A stretch of 64,000 nucleotides of DNA from Marinobacter oulmenensis (GTDB lineage Bacteria > Pseudomonadota > Gammaproteobacteria > Pseudomonadales > Oleiphilaceae). Under the pieces are notes generated by a model, which saw only the letters and a program-made list of their open reading frames with translations, searched no databases and had not been told where the DNA came from. Numbering within the stretch: position 1 is the stretch's first letter; each line of letters begins with the position of its first letter. The stretch lies in contig NZ_JACHFE010000001.1 of the NCBI RefSeq assembly GCF_014201735.1, forward strand, positions 124,001 to 188,000, given 5' to 3'. Positions 9,086 through 17,839 of the stretch are shown in pieces. The position numbers were made by a program, and so were the translations under genes.

Positions 9086-9421
9086 ATGAATCTGAAGCAC
9101 TATGCAGTAGTTGGCCTGTTCGCACTGGGTGCCGCCGCCCCGGCCGTTACCATGGCCGCTGGCGATGCCGCTGCCGGTAAGAGCAAGTCAGCGGTGTGTG
9201 CCAGCTGCCACGGACAGAACGGCGTATCCCAGGTGCCTATCTACCCGAACCTGGCTGGCCAGAAAGAGCAGTACCTTGCATCTGCCCTCAAGGCCTACAA
9301 AGCGGGTGAGCGTAACGGCGGCCAGTCTGCCCTGATGAAGCCCCAGGCGGCCAACCTTAGCGATCAGGACATCGCGGACCTGGCGGCCTACTTCTCCAGC
9401 CTGCCGGCTGGCGGCAAGTAA
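9086..9421 (+). CDS. Small periplasmic c-type cytochrome (c4/c553-like, single haem)
   Basis: A 111-residue electron carrier. Residues 1-25 are a Sec signal peptide ending in VTMAA. The haem attachment motif is C38-A-S-C-H42, the conserved PNLAGQ follows near residues 52-57, and the likely axial Met is in [10 protein letters not shown] near residue 84. It resembles one half of a cytochrome c4 or a class I c553. It probably shuttles electrons between the bc1 complex and a terminal oxidase, but no partner genes are adjacent. GAGAGGGT precedes the ATG at a good distance. It is convergent with ppnN; a GC-rich inverted repeat spans the junction. Confidence 0.9.
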   Translation: MNLKHYAVVGLFALGAAAPAVTMAAGDAAAGKSKSAVCASCHGQNGVSQVPIYPNLAGQKEQYLASALKAYKAGERNGGQSALMKPQAANLSDQDIADLAAYFSSLPAGGK

Positions 9422-9430
9422 GCCACAGGT

Positions 9431-9462
9431 GTCAGCGGGGCGGTTCAGACCGCGCCGCTGAC
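9431..9462. terminator. Hairpin at the convergent junction of the cytochrome c and ppnN genes
   Basis: GTCAGCG ... CGCTGAC with an inner CGGT/ACCG pairing forms a strong stem overlapping the last codons of ppnN. There is no T tract on either side, so its role as a two-way transcription end is inferred from position. Confidence 0.5.
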
Positions 9463-10827
9463 GATTCGATAGCTGGGACGATAGGCGGATGAACCCGGCA
9501 GTTTCATCCGGTTCTGTGCCACAAACTCTTCCAGCATGGCCTCAAGAGGCTTGATCAGGGTCGGGTCCCCCGCGATCTCGAACGGCCCTTTCTCCTGAAC
9601 CTGCCGAATCCCGCTTTCCTTCACGTTCCCCGCAACAATGCCACTGAATGCCTTGCGCAGGTTGACCGCGATCATGTGGGCCGGTTGATCCCGGTGCAGT
9701 TCCAGGGCCCGCATCTTCTCGTGGGTGGGTTCGAACGGCATCTGGAACACCGGATCGATTTTCAGCATCCAGTTGAAATAATAGGCATCCTGCATGGCCC
9801 GGCGGAAGGTCTCCACGTCCTTGACACCCCGGCGCATGGCCTGGGCCACCCGGACGGGGTCGTCAATGATGATTTCATACTTGTCGGCGGCCTGATCGCC
9901 CAGGGCATTGCGGATGAACTGGTCGATCATCTCGAAATACTCGGCATTTTCCCGGGTGCCGGTGAAGACCACGGGGAAGGGCAGGTCGGCGTTGTCCGGG
10001 TGCAGCAGTATGCCCAGCAGGTAGAGGATTTCCTCGGCGGTGCCAACACCACCCGGGAACACGATGACGCCGTGGCCGCAGCGAACGAACGCCTCCAGGC
10101 GCTTTTCGATGTCGGGCATGATCACCAGTTCGTTGACGATCGGGTTCGGTGCTTCCGCCCCGATGATGGCGGGTTCGGTGATGCCCACGTAGCGGCCGTC
10201 ATGCACCCGCTGCTTGGCGTGGCCGATGGTGGCGCCTTTCATCGGGCCTTTCATGGCACCGGGGCCACAGCCGGTGATGATGCTCAGGCCCCGCAGGCCC
10301 AGCTGGTGGCCCACTTCCTTGCTGTACTGGTACTCGTCATGGCCAATGGAGTGGCCGCCCCAGCAGACCACCATGTCGGGTTGGCGGCCGGGTTCGAGAA
10401 CGCCGGCATTGCGCAGGATGTGGAACACCAGGTTGGTGATGTCATCCGGATCGTCCCGGCGGAAACCGGCGATGGTCTGGGGAATCGAATGGGTATAGAC
10501 AATATCCCTCAGCACTGAGAACAGGTGTTCCCGTATGGCCCGGAGGAGTTCGCCATCGACAAAGGCATGGCCCGGCGCGTTGATCAGTTCGAGCTTCAGC
10601 CCCCGGGGCTGGGGCACCAGACGGACATCAAAATCGGCATGGGCTTCCATCAGGTCCTTGCAGTCGTCGGTTTCCACGCCGGTATTGAGCACGGCCAGGG
10701 CGCACTGGCGGAAAAGCCGGTAGAGCCCGCCCTCGCTGCGGTCCTTGAGCCGGTTGACTTCGTGGTTGGACAGGATCTCGAGGGCGCCTTCCGGGGATAC
10801 CAGGGCGTTGATCTTGGCTTCGCTCAT
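9445..10827 (-). CDS. ppnN: Pyrimidine/purine nucleotide 5'-monophosphate nucleosidase PpnN
   Basis: A 460-residue LOG-family enzyme that cleaves nucleoside monophosphates to base and ribose 5-phosphate; the E. coli protein (YgdH) is bound by (p)ppGpp. The N-terminal DUF4478-like segment begins MSEAKINALVSPEGALEILS. The central Rossmann-like LOG domain shows GGHSIGHDEYQYSKEVGHQLG, TGCGPGAMKGPMKGA and PGGVGTAEEILYLLGI (the PGGxGTxxE motif of the family). A C-terminal DUF3412-type segment follows. Length agrees with E. coli PpnN (454). AGGAG stands upstream of the ATG at 10827. It is divergent from thiI. Confidence 0.93.
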   Translation of the reverse strand: MSEAKINALVSPEGALEILSNHEVNRLKDRSEGGLYRLFRQCALAVLNTGVETDDCKDLMEAHADFDVRLVPQPRGLKLELINAPGHAFVDGELLRAIREHLFSVLRDIVYTHSIPQTIAGFRRDDPDDITNLVFHILRNAGVLEPGRQPDMVVCWGGHSIGHDEYQYSKEVGHQLGLRGLSIITGCGPGAMKGPMKGATIGHAKQRVHDGRYVGITEPAIIGAEAPNPIVNELVIMPDIEKRLEAFVRCGHGVIVFPGGVGTAEEILYLLGILLHPDNADLPFPVVFTGTRENAEYFEMIDQFIRNALGDQAADKYEIIIDDPVRVAQAMRRGVKDVETFRRAMQDAYYFNWMLKIDPVFQMPFEPTHEKMRALELHRDQPAHMIAVNLRKAFSGIVAGNVKESGIRQVQEKGPFEIAGDPTLIKPLEAMLEEFVAQNRMKLPGSSAYRPSYRIVSGAV

Positions 10828-10938
10828 GTGCGGGGGGAACTCCTGATGATTTCGGCAACGCCGGATTTTGAGGCATTCCGGCTTCAGGGTACACTAAGCG
10901 TTTTTCTCTACATACGCCATCCGACAAAGCTCCGACCT

Positions 10939-12393
10939 ATGAAACTGCTGATTCGCCCCGCCCCGGAAGTCGCCATCAAAAGCAAGCCTGTCAGGCAGCA
11001 ACAGATGCGCCAGCTGCGCCAGAATATTCGCAAACTGCTCAAGCGGCTGGATGATGAGATCCGGGTGGAAGGTGCCTGGGACCGTGTCGACGTGAATGTC
11101 CCGGGCGAGCGCGGGCTGTATGGCCCGGTGATCGACGCCCTGCTGCGGATTCCCGGAATTTCCAGCATTCAGGAAATTGAAGTATTCCCGGTGGTGTCGC
11201 TGGAGGACATCGGCGATAAAGCAGTGGCGGCCTATGCCGGCCGGTTGGACGGCAAGACCCTGGCAGTCCGGGCCCGGCGCATTGGCAAACACGATTTCCG
11301 CTCCCTGGATATCGAGCGCTCGGTCGGGGCGGCGTTGCTCAAGGCCTATGACACCGCTGGCGTGGACCTCAAATCCCCGGATGTGGAAGTGCGGGTAGAG
11401 GTGAAAAATGACCATTTTCATGTGGCTACCCGTAAGCACCAGGGCATGGGCGGCTATCCCGTGGGTTCAGTGGATACCGTGATGACCCTGATTTCCGGGG
11501 GCTACGACTCCTCTGTGGCCGCTTATCTGATGATGCGCCGGGGACTTAGAAACCACTACCTCTTCTTTAACCTTGGCGGCACCGCCCACGAGGTCGGGGT
11601 GCGCCAGGTGGCTCACTACCTCTGGGAGCGTTACGGTGCTTCCCACAGCGTGAAGTTCATTTCGGTACCGTTCGAAGGCGTGGTTGCAGAGATCATGCGC
11701 TCGGTGAACCACCGGCACTGGGGTGTGGTGCTCAAGCGCCAGATGCTCAAAGCCGCGGCGGAAATCGCCGGTACGCTCAATGTCACCGGTCTGGTCATGG
11801 GGGACGCGGTGGCCCAGGTGTCGAGCCAGACCCTGCACAATCTGAATGTGGTGGATCGTGCCAGCGATGAGGTGGTGTTGCGGCCGCTGATCGCCATGGA
11901 CAAACAGGAAATCATCCGCATTGCCCACGACATTGGCACCGAGTCCTTCGCCCGGAATATGCCCGAGTATTGCGGCGTGATCTCCCAGAAGCCGGCCACC
12001 CGCGCGAAACTGCACCGGGTGGAGCATGACGAGGAACAGATGGACCCGCAGGTGTTGGCCGAGGCGATCGAGAACCGGGAAGAAACTCCGATCAACCGCC
12101 TGCTGGACACGACGGTGACGCCGGAAGAGGTGGAACTGGTTCAGACTCCGGCGGTGGATGACGTCATCATTGATGTCCGCCATCCGTCGGAGGAAGAGCG
12201 CTCACCACTGACACTGACCAATAATGACGTGCTGAAAATGCCCTTCTACGAACTGAACCAGCAGTTCGAGTCCCTGCCCCAGGGCCGGCAGTATCTGCTC
12301 TACTGCGACCGGGGCACCATGAGCCGGATGCACGCGGTGCACCTGAAGGCCGAGGGGCATGACAACGTCAAGGTCTATGCCCCTGGCCGGTGA
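10939..12393 (+). CDS. thiI: tRNA 4-thiouridine synthetase / thiamine thiazole sulfurtransferase ThiI
   Basis: A 484-residue enzyme making s4U8 in tRNA and donating sulfur for thiamine thiazole synthesis. Domains are the N-terminal ferredoxin-like region, a THUMP domain (about 60-165), a PP-loop ATPase with SGGYDSSVA near residue 185, and a C-terminal rhodanese domain. The rhodanese persulfide cysteine is C456 in LLYCDRGTMSRMHA and its disulfide partner is C345 in PEYCGVISQ, matching the two functional cysteines of E. coli ThiI. The open frame continues upstream to 10525 but that part is antisense to ppnN; the ATG at 10939 gives the family N-terminus MKLLIRPAPEVAIKS. It is convergent with the deacetylase gene. 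Confidence 0.96.
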   Translation: MKLLIRPAPEVAIKSKPVRQQQMRQLRQNIRKLLKRLDDEIRVEGAWDRVDVNVPGERGLYGPVIDALLRIPGISSIQEIEVFPVVSLEDIGDKAVAAYAGRLDGKTLAVRARRIGKHDFRSLDIERSVGAALLKAYDTAGVDLKSPDVEVRVEVKNDHFHVATRKHQGMGGYPVGSVDTVMTLISGGYDSSVAAYLMMRRGLRNHYLFFNLGGTAHEVGVRQVAHYLWERYGASHSVKFISVPFEGVVAEIMRSVNHRHWGVVLKRQMLKAAAEIAGTLNVTGLVMGDAVAQVSSQTLHNLNVVDRASDEVVLRPLIAMDKQEIIRIAHDIGTESFARNMPEYCGVISQKPATRAKLHRVEHDEEQMDPQVLAEAIENREETPINRLLDTTVTPEEVELVQTPAVDDVIIDVRHPSEEERSPLTLTNNDVLKMPFYELNQQFESLPQGRQYLLYCDRGTMSRMHAVHLKAEGHDNVKVYAPGR

Positions 12394-12396
12394 GGC

Positions 12397-13410
12397 TTAG
12401 CCCTCCAGGCCCTTGAAGAACTGGCTGACGTTGGTGGTCAGTGCTTCCAGGTCGTAACCGCCCTCCTGGACCACCAGGGTGGGCAGGCCAAGCTGGCGAA
12501 CGTGGCTGCTGAGGCGGCAAAAGCCCTCTGAGGACACTGACACCTTGGCCTGGGGATCATTCTTGTAGATGTCGAAGCCGAGGGTCAGGATCAGTACGTC
12601 CGGCTGGTACAGCTTGATGGCGGCCATCGCCTGGTCCAGCTTGTCGAAGAAGACGTCCTCGTCCGAGCCGTGGGGCATGGGCATGTTGATGTTGTAGCCG
12701 TAACCTTCACCTTCGCCCCGTTCGTCCTCGTAACCGCTGGTGACCGGGTAGAAGTTGGTGGGCTCCCCGTGGATCGAGATGTACAGCACGTCGCTGCGGT
12801 CATAGAAGATTTCCTGGATGCCCTGGCCATGGTGCATGTCGGTATCCAGAATCACCGTCCGCGGGAACCGGGATTTCATATGCTCGGCGGCAATGGCGGC
12901 GTTGTTCAGATAGCAGAAACCACCGGCGGCATCCTTGCGGGCGTGGTGTCCCGGCGGGCGGCACACGGCGTAGGCAGTGCGGTCGCCGGCCATCAGTGCA
13001 TCGGCGGCACCCAGGGCAGTCTGGGCCGACCAGTAGGCCGCCTTCCAGGTGTCCGGGCCGATCGGACAACTGCCATCCGCCTGGTAACGGGCGGCTTCCG
13101 CCAGAATGCCCTTGAGTGCATTGGGTGAGCGCACAAAAATGTTCGAGATTACCTCATCGCCCCAGTCACCCATTTCCATCCAGCGCCGGTGGGCGGACTC
13201 CAGAAAGCGCAGGTAGCCCAGGTCATGGACCTTCGAGATCGGGCCGGCCCCCTGGTCGGCGGGCTGCAGGACGGAGATGCCCATGTCCTTGAGTCCCTTG
13301 ATCATCAGTTCCGTGCGTGCCGGAACCTCCTGCGGCTCGCGCATCTGGCCACGGGTGAAATAGATCTTCGGAATGTGCAGATCCTGGTGGGGGTGGAAAT
13401 ACGCTTTCAT
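12397..13410 (-). CDS. Histone deacetylase family protein, acetylpolyamine amidohydrolase type
   Basis: A zinc-dependent deacetylase of 337 residues. Visible are the active-site histidine pair in PPGHHARKDAAGGFCYLNN (about 157-158), the zinc ligands in ILDTDMHHGQG (Asp and His) and the third ligand in LGFDIYKND. Length and the N-terminus MKAYFHPHQDLHIPKIYF match bacterial acetylpolyamine amidohydrolases rather than AcuC. Such enzymes deacetylate N-acetyl-putrescine, -cadaverine or related compounds. The start at 13410 has GGGAGG upstream; the open frame extends to 13521 without support. It is divergent from the succinate-semialdehyde dehydrogenase gene, so a joint role in putrescine/GABA breakdown is plausible but inferred. 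Confidence 0.88.
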   Translation of the reverse strand: MKAYFHPHQDLHIPKIYFTRGQMREPQEVPARTELMIKGLKDMGISVLQPADQGAGPISKVHDLGYLRFLESAHRRWMEMGDWGDEVISNIFVRSPNALKGILAEAARYQADGSCPIGPDTWKAAYWSAQTALGAADALMAGDRTAYAVCRPPGHHARKDAAGGFCYLNNAAIAAEHMKSRFPRTVILDTDMHHGQGIQEIFYDRSDVLYISIHGEPTNFYPVTSGYEDERGEGEGYGYNINMPMPHGSDEDVFFDKLDQAMAAIKLYQPDVLILTLGFDIYKNDPQAKVSVSSEGFCRLSSHVRQLGLPTLVVQEGGYDLEALTTNVSQFFKGLEG

Positions 13411-13451
13411 ACAGGGCCTCCCTGAGGGGAAATACGGGTAACTTCTTGAAA

Positions 13452-13464
13452 TCGGATTATCCGA
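13452..13464. promoter_or_regulatory. Perfect 13-bp palindrome between divergent genes
   Basis: TCGGAT-T-ATCCGA lies 42 bp upstream of the deacetylase start and 143 bp upstream of the aldehyde dehydrogenase start. It could be an operator for the divergent pair; no regulator gene is adjacent and the site is short. Confidence 0.3.
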
Positions 13465-13606
13465 GTATAGGCAGTGTCTTGGCCCGGTCAAAAATCCGCG
13501 CGTGACTTTACAGGCTGGCACTCACAAGCCACTATGAAAGACATTATCCATTGACGCAATACGCGTCCCTGCACGGGGCGCAGACAAACACCGGAGAGGA
13601 GCCGAG

Positions 13607-15055
13607 ATGATCGAGTCACCCCTGCTGGAAAAGCTCACTGGCTACATTGGCGGACGCTGGACAGACAATGCCGGCGGAAACACCTTTGATGTGTACAATC
13701 CCGCCACCAGAGAGGTCATCGCCCAGGTGCCCTCGATGCCGGAAGAAGACGTGACTGCCGCCATTGCAGCCGGCAAGTCGGCACTCAGGCTGACCAGCCC
13801 CTATCCGATCGAAACCCGCCGCAAGTGGCTGGAAGACATTCGTGATGCCCTGAAGGAAAACCGGGAGGAGATCGGTCGGATTCTGTGTATGGAACACGGC
13901 AAGCCCTGGAAGGAAGGTCAGGGCGAGGTGGACTACGCCGCCGGTTTCTTCGATTACTGCGCCAAGCATGTCCAGGCGCTGGATTCCCATTCGATTCCAG
14001 AAAAACCGAAGGACTGCACCTGGACGGTTCACTACCGCCCGATCGGTGTCACCGGTCTGATCGTGCCCTGGAACTTCCCCATCGGCATGATCGCCAAGAA
14101 GCTTTCCGCCGCCCTGGCGGCTGGCTGTCCGTCGGTGATCAAGCCGGCCAGTGAAACACCGCTGACCATGGTGGCCTTCTTCAGCATCATGGACAAACTC
14201 GACCTGCCGGACGGCATGGTCAACCTGGTGATGGGCAAAGCCAGCGTGATCGGCAAGGCACTGTGCGAGAGCCCGGATGTGCCCATGCTCAGCTTTACCG
14301 GTTCTACTGAAGTAGGTCGCAAGCTGATCGTCGACACTGCCGAGCAGGTCAAGAAGCTGTCCCTGGAACTGGGTGGCAACGCGCCGTTTATTGTCTTTGA
14401 TGATGCCGACCTGGATGCGGCGGCGGATAACCTGATCGCCAACAAGTTTCGTGGCGGCGGCCAGACCTGTGTCTGTGCCAACCGGATTTTTGTCCATGAG
14501 AAAGTCGCCGACGCCTTCGGTGAGAAGCTGGCCGAGAGGGTCAACCGGATGACGGTTGGCGATGGCATGAACGAGGGTGTGGATATCGGGCCGCTGGTTA
14601 ACCAGCCGGGCTTCGACAAGGTCAAACGTCACCTGGAAGACGCGCTTGAGAAGGGCGCCAAACTGGTGGCTGGCAAACAGCCGGCTGAGCTGTGCAATGG
14701 CCTGTTCTTCCCGCCCACCGTGGTGCAGGGCGTCAACCGTGACATGTGCTGCTACCAGGAAGAGACCTTTGGTCCGCTGGTGCCCATGGCACTGTTCCGC
14801 AGTGAGGACGAGGTCATTGAGGCCGGTAACGATACCGAATTCGGTCTGGCCTCCTATGTCTTCACCGCCGATGCCGAGCGCGCCCAGCGTGTTGCCGCCG
14901 GCCTGCGCTTCGGCCACGTTGGTTGGAACACCGGTACTGGTCCCACGCCGGAAGCGCCGTTCGGTGGCATGAAGGCCTCCGGCATTGGTCGCGAAGGCGG
15001 GCTGGAAGGCCTGTTTGAATTCGTGGAGCCGCAGACGGTTCCGCGCGGTTTCTGA
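13607..15055 (+). CDS. gabD: NAD(P)-dependent succinate-semialdehyde dehydrogenase family protein
   Basis: A 482-residue aldehyde dehydrogenase. Motifs are the cofactor-binding PIGVTGLIVPWNFPIGMIAKK (start near 145), SFTGSTEVGRKL near 230, the catalytic Glu region LELGGNAPF near 254, and the catalytic Cys in GGGQTCVCANR at C288 with a second Cys at 290. The CxC arrangement is characteristic of GabD-type succinate-semialdehyde dehydrogenases, which finish GABA degradation by forming succinate. No gabT transaminase is beside it. GGAGAGGAG precedes the ATG. The product converts semialdehydes in the cytosol; exact substrate and NAD/NADP preference cannot be read from sequence. Confidence 0.85.
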   Translation: MIESPLLEKLTGYIGGRWTDNAGGNTFDVYNPATREVIAQVPSMPEEDVTAAIAAGKSALRLTSPYPIETRRKWLEDIRDALKENREEIGRILCMEHGKPWKEGQGEVDYAAGFFDYCAKHVQALDSHSIPEKPKDCTWTVHYRPIGVTGLIVPWNFPIGMIAKKLSAALAAGCPSVIKPASETPLTMVAFFSIMDKLDLPDGMVNLVMGKASVIGKALCESPDVPMLSFTGSTEVGRKLIVDTAEQVKKLSLELGGNAPFIVFDDADLDAAADNLIANKFRGGGQTCVCANRIFVHEKVADAFGEKLAERVNRMTVGDGMNEGVDIGPLVNQPGFDKVKRHLEDALEKGAKLVAGKQPAELCNGLFFPPTVVQGVNRDMCCYQEETFGPLVPMALFRSEDEVIEAGNDTEFGLASYVFTADAERAQRVAAGLRFGHVGWNTGTGPTPEAPFGGMKASGIGREGGLEGLFEFVEPQTVPRGF

Positions 15056-15094
15056 ACCCTCAAACAGCGCCAGCCTTCACGTTAAGGTGGCTGC

Positions 15095-15204
15095 GCCCAC
15101 GGGCAGGGAGGCCTTTTCAGGACACGCAACGAGCCGTCCATGGGGCTTGTTTCGGGCCATCCCTGGCCCTCAACAGTCCTGCAAAGGTTTCCCCACCCGT
15201 GGGC
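15095..15204 (+). repeat. Palindromic structured element, copy B1 (second subtype)
   Basis: A 110-bp element between gabD and uvrD. Arms 15095-15116 and 15183-15204 are inverted (18 of 22 positions), beginning GCCCACGGG and ending CCCGTGGGC. The stem continues through CAGGAC/GTCCTG. The core has the subtype signature CAGGACACGC-ACGAGC and a six-pair hairpin GGGCCA/TGGCCC with loop TCCC. Orientation is opposite to copy B2, 6 bp away. Confidence 0.85.
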
Positions 15205-15210
15205 TTGAAA

Positions 15211-15322
15211 GCGCAGAGGCAGGTACCGCTTCCCGGGACTGTCTGTGGCCAGGGATGGCCACAGTCAAGCGCACAGGGATGTGCTCGTAGCGTGTCCTGG
15301 GAAGCGGTACCTGCCTCTGTGC
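15211..15322 (-). repeat. Palindromic structured element, copy B2 (second subtype)
   Basis: A 112-bp element. Arms 15211-15234 and 15299-15322 pair at 23 of 24 positions (GCRCAGAGGCAGGTACC...). Read on the minus strand, the core contains AGGACACGC, ACGAGC, hairpin GCACA/TGTGC with loop TCCC, and hairpin TGTGGCCA/TGGCCACA with loop TCCC. The same layout as copy B1 with different stem bases indicates that structure rather than sequence is kept. Together B1 and B2 fill most of the 346-bp gene-free interval before uvrD; the rest shows no obvious signal. Confidence 0.88.
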
Positions 15323-15401
15323 GTTAACTCCAAAGCAAACCCCGCCACCAACTGTTATACTCTCCCACCTGTTTATTTAACCAGTAGATTGCCAGGTTGC
15401 T

Positions 15402-17567
15402 ATGGACGTTTCCCACATTATCGATCCTTTGAACGACGCCCAGCGTGAGGCCGTTACCGCCCAGAATGATCACCTGCTGGTGCTGGCCGGGGCGGGCAGT
15501 GGCAAGACCCGGGTGTTGGTTCACCGGATGGCCTGGCTGATGACGGTGGACCGGGTGCCTCCGACATCGATACTGGCGGTGACCTTTACCAACAAGGCTG
15601 CCAAGGAGATGCGTTACCGGGTGGAACAGATGATGAACATTCCCACCCGGGGGCTGTGGATCGGCACCTTCCATGGCATCGCTCACCGGCTTTTGCGGGC
15701 GCACTGGAAGGATGCCGGATTGCCGGAAAACTTCCAGGTGCTGGACAGCGACGATCAACTGAGACTGGTCAAGCGGGTGATGCGGGAAAACCGGATCGAT
15801 GAAAGTCAGTGGCCGCCCAAACAGGCCCAGTGGTTTATCAGTGCCCAGAAGGACGAAGGCCTGCGCGCCGATCATATCCAGGAAAACCCGGGTGATCACT
15901 TCACCACCACCATGCTGAAGATCTACCGGCACTACGAGAAACTGTGCCAGCAGGGTGGCCTGGTGGATTTCGGGGAATTGCTGCTGCGCTCCCACGAACT
16001 CTGGCTGCACAAACCGGAACTGCTGGCCCATTATCAGCAGCGGTTCCAGCATGTGCTGGTGGACGAGTTCCAGGACACCAACACGATCCAGTATGCCTGG
16101 CTGCAGGTGCTGGCGGGCAACCGCGTGCCGTCCACCATCGTCGGTGACGATGACCAGTCAATCTACGGCTGGCGGGGCGCCAAGGTGGAGAACATCCAGC
16201 AGTACCAGCGGGATTTCCCCAATGCCCGGCTGGTGCGTCTGGAGCAGAACTACCGCTCTACACAGACCATCCTGAAAGCCGCGAACTCCGTGATCGCCAA
16301 TAACACCGGCCGGCTGGGCAAGGAGTTGTGGACCGACGGCCCCGACGGCGATCCCATCAGTCTGTATGCGGCCTTCAATGAGCAGGACGAAGCCAATTAT
16401 ATTGCCGACAGCATTTCGGCCTGGGTGAACGAGGGCAACCTGCGCAGCGAATGCGCGATTCTCTACCGCTCCAACGCCCAGTCGCGGGTGCTGGAAGAAT
16501 CGCTGATGCGCCAGGGCATTCCCTACCGGGTCTACGGCGGTCTTCGGTTCTACGACCGCCAGGAAATCCGCAACGCTCTGGCTTACCTGCGCCTGGTGCA
16601 TTACCACCGGGACGACGCCGCGTTTGAGCGGGTGGTGAACATCCCGACTCGGGGCATTGGTGCCAAAAGTCTGGCAGAACTGCGGGCCTATGCCACCGAG
16701 CAGGGTATCTCCCTGTGGGAAGCCGCGGAGCGCATGCTGGCCGCCGGGCAGGTAAAAGGCCGGGCGAAAACCGGGCTGGAACGGTTCATGGACATCATCA
16801 ACACCCTGTCGGAGATGGTGGATCATGCGTCACTGCAGGGCCTGATGAAGCAGGCCATCGAATCCAGTGGCCTGAAGGAATACCACGCCAGTGAGAAGGG
16901 TGAGAAAGGCCAGGCCCGGGTGGAGAACCTGGAGGAGCTGGTCAACGCGCTGTCGGACTTCGAGGTGGAAGAGGGCACCGACCCGCTGGCGGAGTTCATT
17001 GCCCAGGCCGCGCTGGATGCCGGCGAAGCCCAGGCGGATGCCCATGAAGACAGCGTGCAGCTGATGACCCTGCACTCAGCCAAGGGCCTGGAATTCCCGA
17101 TGGTGTTCCTGGCCGGTATCGAGGAAGGTCTGTTCCCCCACGGCATGTCCCTGGAAGAGCCGGGGCGTATGGAGGAAGAGCGGCGTCTGGCCTACGTGGG
17201 CATTACCCGGGCCATGAAGCAGTTGGTGCTCACTTATGCCGAGTCCCGCCGTTTGTACGGGCAGGAGAAGTTCCACGCCGTGTCCCGTTTTGTGCGGGAA
17301 ATTCCGGCTGACTGTCTGCAGGAAGTGCGCCTGCGTAACACGATCACCCGCCCGGCTATGGTGGGACGCCCTAACGAAAGCCTGTTCAGCCAGGACTCCG
17401 CCGAACAGTCCGGCTTCAGCCTGGGCCAGCGTGTCCGGCATCCGAAATTCGGTGAGGGCATCGTGATGAACTGCGAAGGCAGCGGAAGCAACACGCGGGT
17501 TCAGGTGAACTTTGATGAAGGTGCCAAGTGGCTGGTGCTGGCTTATGCGCCTTTGGAGGCCTGCTAG
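15402..17567 (+). CDS. uvrD: DNA helicase II UvrD
   Basis: A 721-residue SF1A 3'-5' helicase for nucleotide excision and mismatch repair. Walker A AGAGSGKTR lies at residues 29-37, TFTNKAAKEMR (motif Ia) near 60, LVDEFQDTN (motif II) near 219, VGDDDQSIYGWRGA (motif III) near 247, LMTLHSAKGLEFPMVF (motif V) near 555 and EERRLAYVGITRAM (motif VI) near 590. The C-terminal Tudor-like tail includes GQRVRHPKFGEGIV. Length equals E. coli UvrD (720). The gene stands alone, with pairs of palindromic elements on both sides (15095-15322 and 17616-17950) and convergent uppP beyond. Confidence 0.96.
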   Translation: MDVSHIIDPLNDAQREAVTAQNDHLLVLAGAGSGKTRVLVHRMAWLMTVDRVPPTSILAVTFTNKAAKEMRYRVEQMMNIPTRGLWIGTFHGIAHRLLRAHWKDAGLPENFQVLDSDDQLRLVKRVMRENRIDESQWPPKQAQWFISAQKDEGLRADHIQENPGDHFTTTMLKIYRHYEKLCQQGGLVDFGELLLRSHELWLHKPELLAHYQQRFQHVLVDEFQDTNTIQYAWLQVLAGNRVPSTIVGDDDQSIYGWRGAKVENIQQYQRDFPNARLVRLEQNYRSTQTILKAANSVIANNTGRLGKELWTDGPDGDPISLYAAFNEQDEANYIADSISAWVNEGNLRSECAILYRSNAQSRVLEESLMRQGIPYRVYGGLRFYDRQEIRNALAYLRLVHYHRDDAAFERVVNIPTRGIGAKSLAELRAYATEQGISLWEAAERMLAAGQVKGRAKTGLERFMDIINTLSEMVDHASLQGLMKQAIESSGLKEYHASEKGEKGQARVENLEELVNALSDFEVEEGTDPLAEFIAQAALDAGEAQADAHEDSVQLMTLHSAKGLEFPMVFLAGIEEGLFPHGMSLEEPGRMEEERRLAYVGITRAMKQLVLTYAESRRLYGQEKFHAVSRFVREIPADCLQEVRLRNTITRPAMVGRPNESLFSQDSAEQSGFSLGQRVRHPKFGEGIVMNCEGSGSNTRVQVNFDEGAKWLVLAYAPLEAC

Positions 17568-17615
17568 TTTTCAGTATTAGCCATCTTTGATGTTTGCCTG
17601 CAAGTTATGGGGGAG

Positions 17616-17727
17616 TTCCGGTTTGGGAGGGCCTTTTCAAAAACCGCTCCTGCGGCACCTCCCTGTGGCGCTTCTGCTCCGCCATCCATGGCTCCGCAAA
17701 TTTTTGAAAAGGCTCTCCCAAACCGAA
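17616..17727 (+). repeat. Palindromic structured element, copy C
   Basis: A 112-bp element downstream of uvrD. Arms 17616-17643 and 17701-17727 pair with one gap and one mismatch (TTCGGTTTGGGAG... in both). The core CGCTCCTGCGGCAC, CAC/GTG hairpin, then GCCA-TCCA-TGGC is clearly related to copies A and D. Orientation is the same as copy A. The 433-bp gene-free interval 17568-18000 holds this copy and copy D in opposite orientations; I see nothing else in it. Confidence 0.9.
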
Positions 17728-17839
17728 ATGCTGTACCTTGTGCCATCCTCACAAAGACAGTGATCTGGGCGCTTGATGTCCTATGAGCTTTCGGGTGGAC
17801 TAACAGGTTATTTCTGGAAGGCCGCGCGGTGATTGTATG

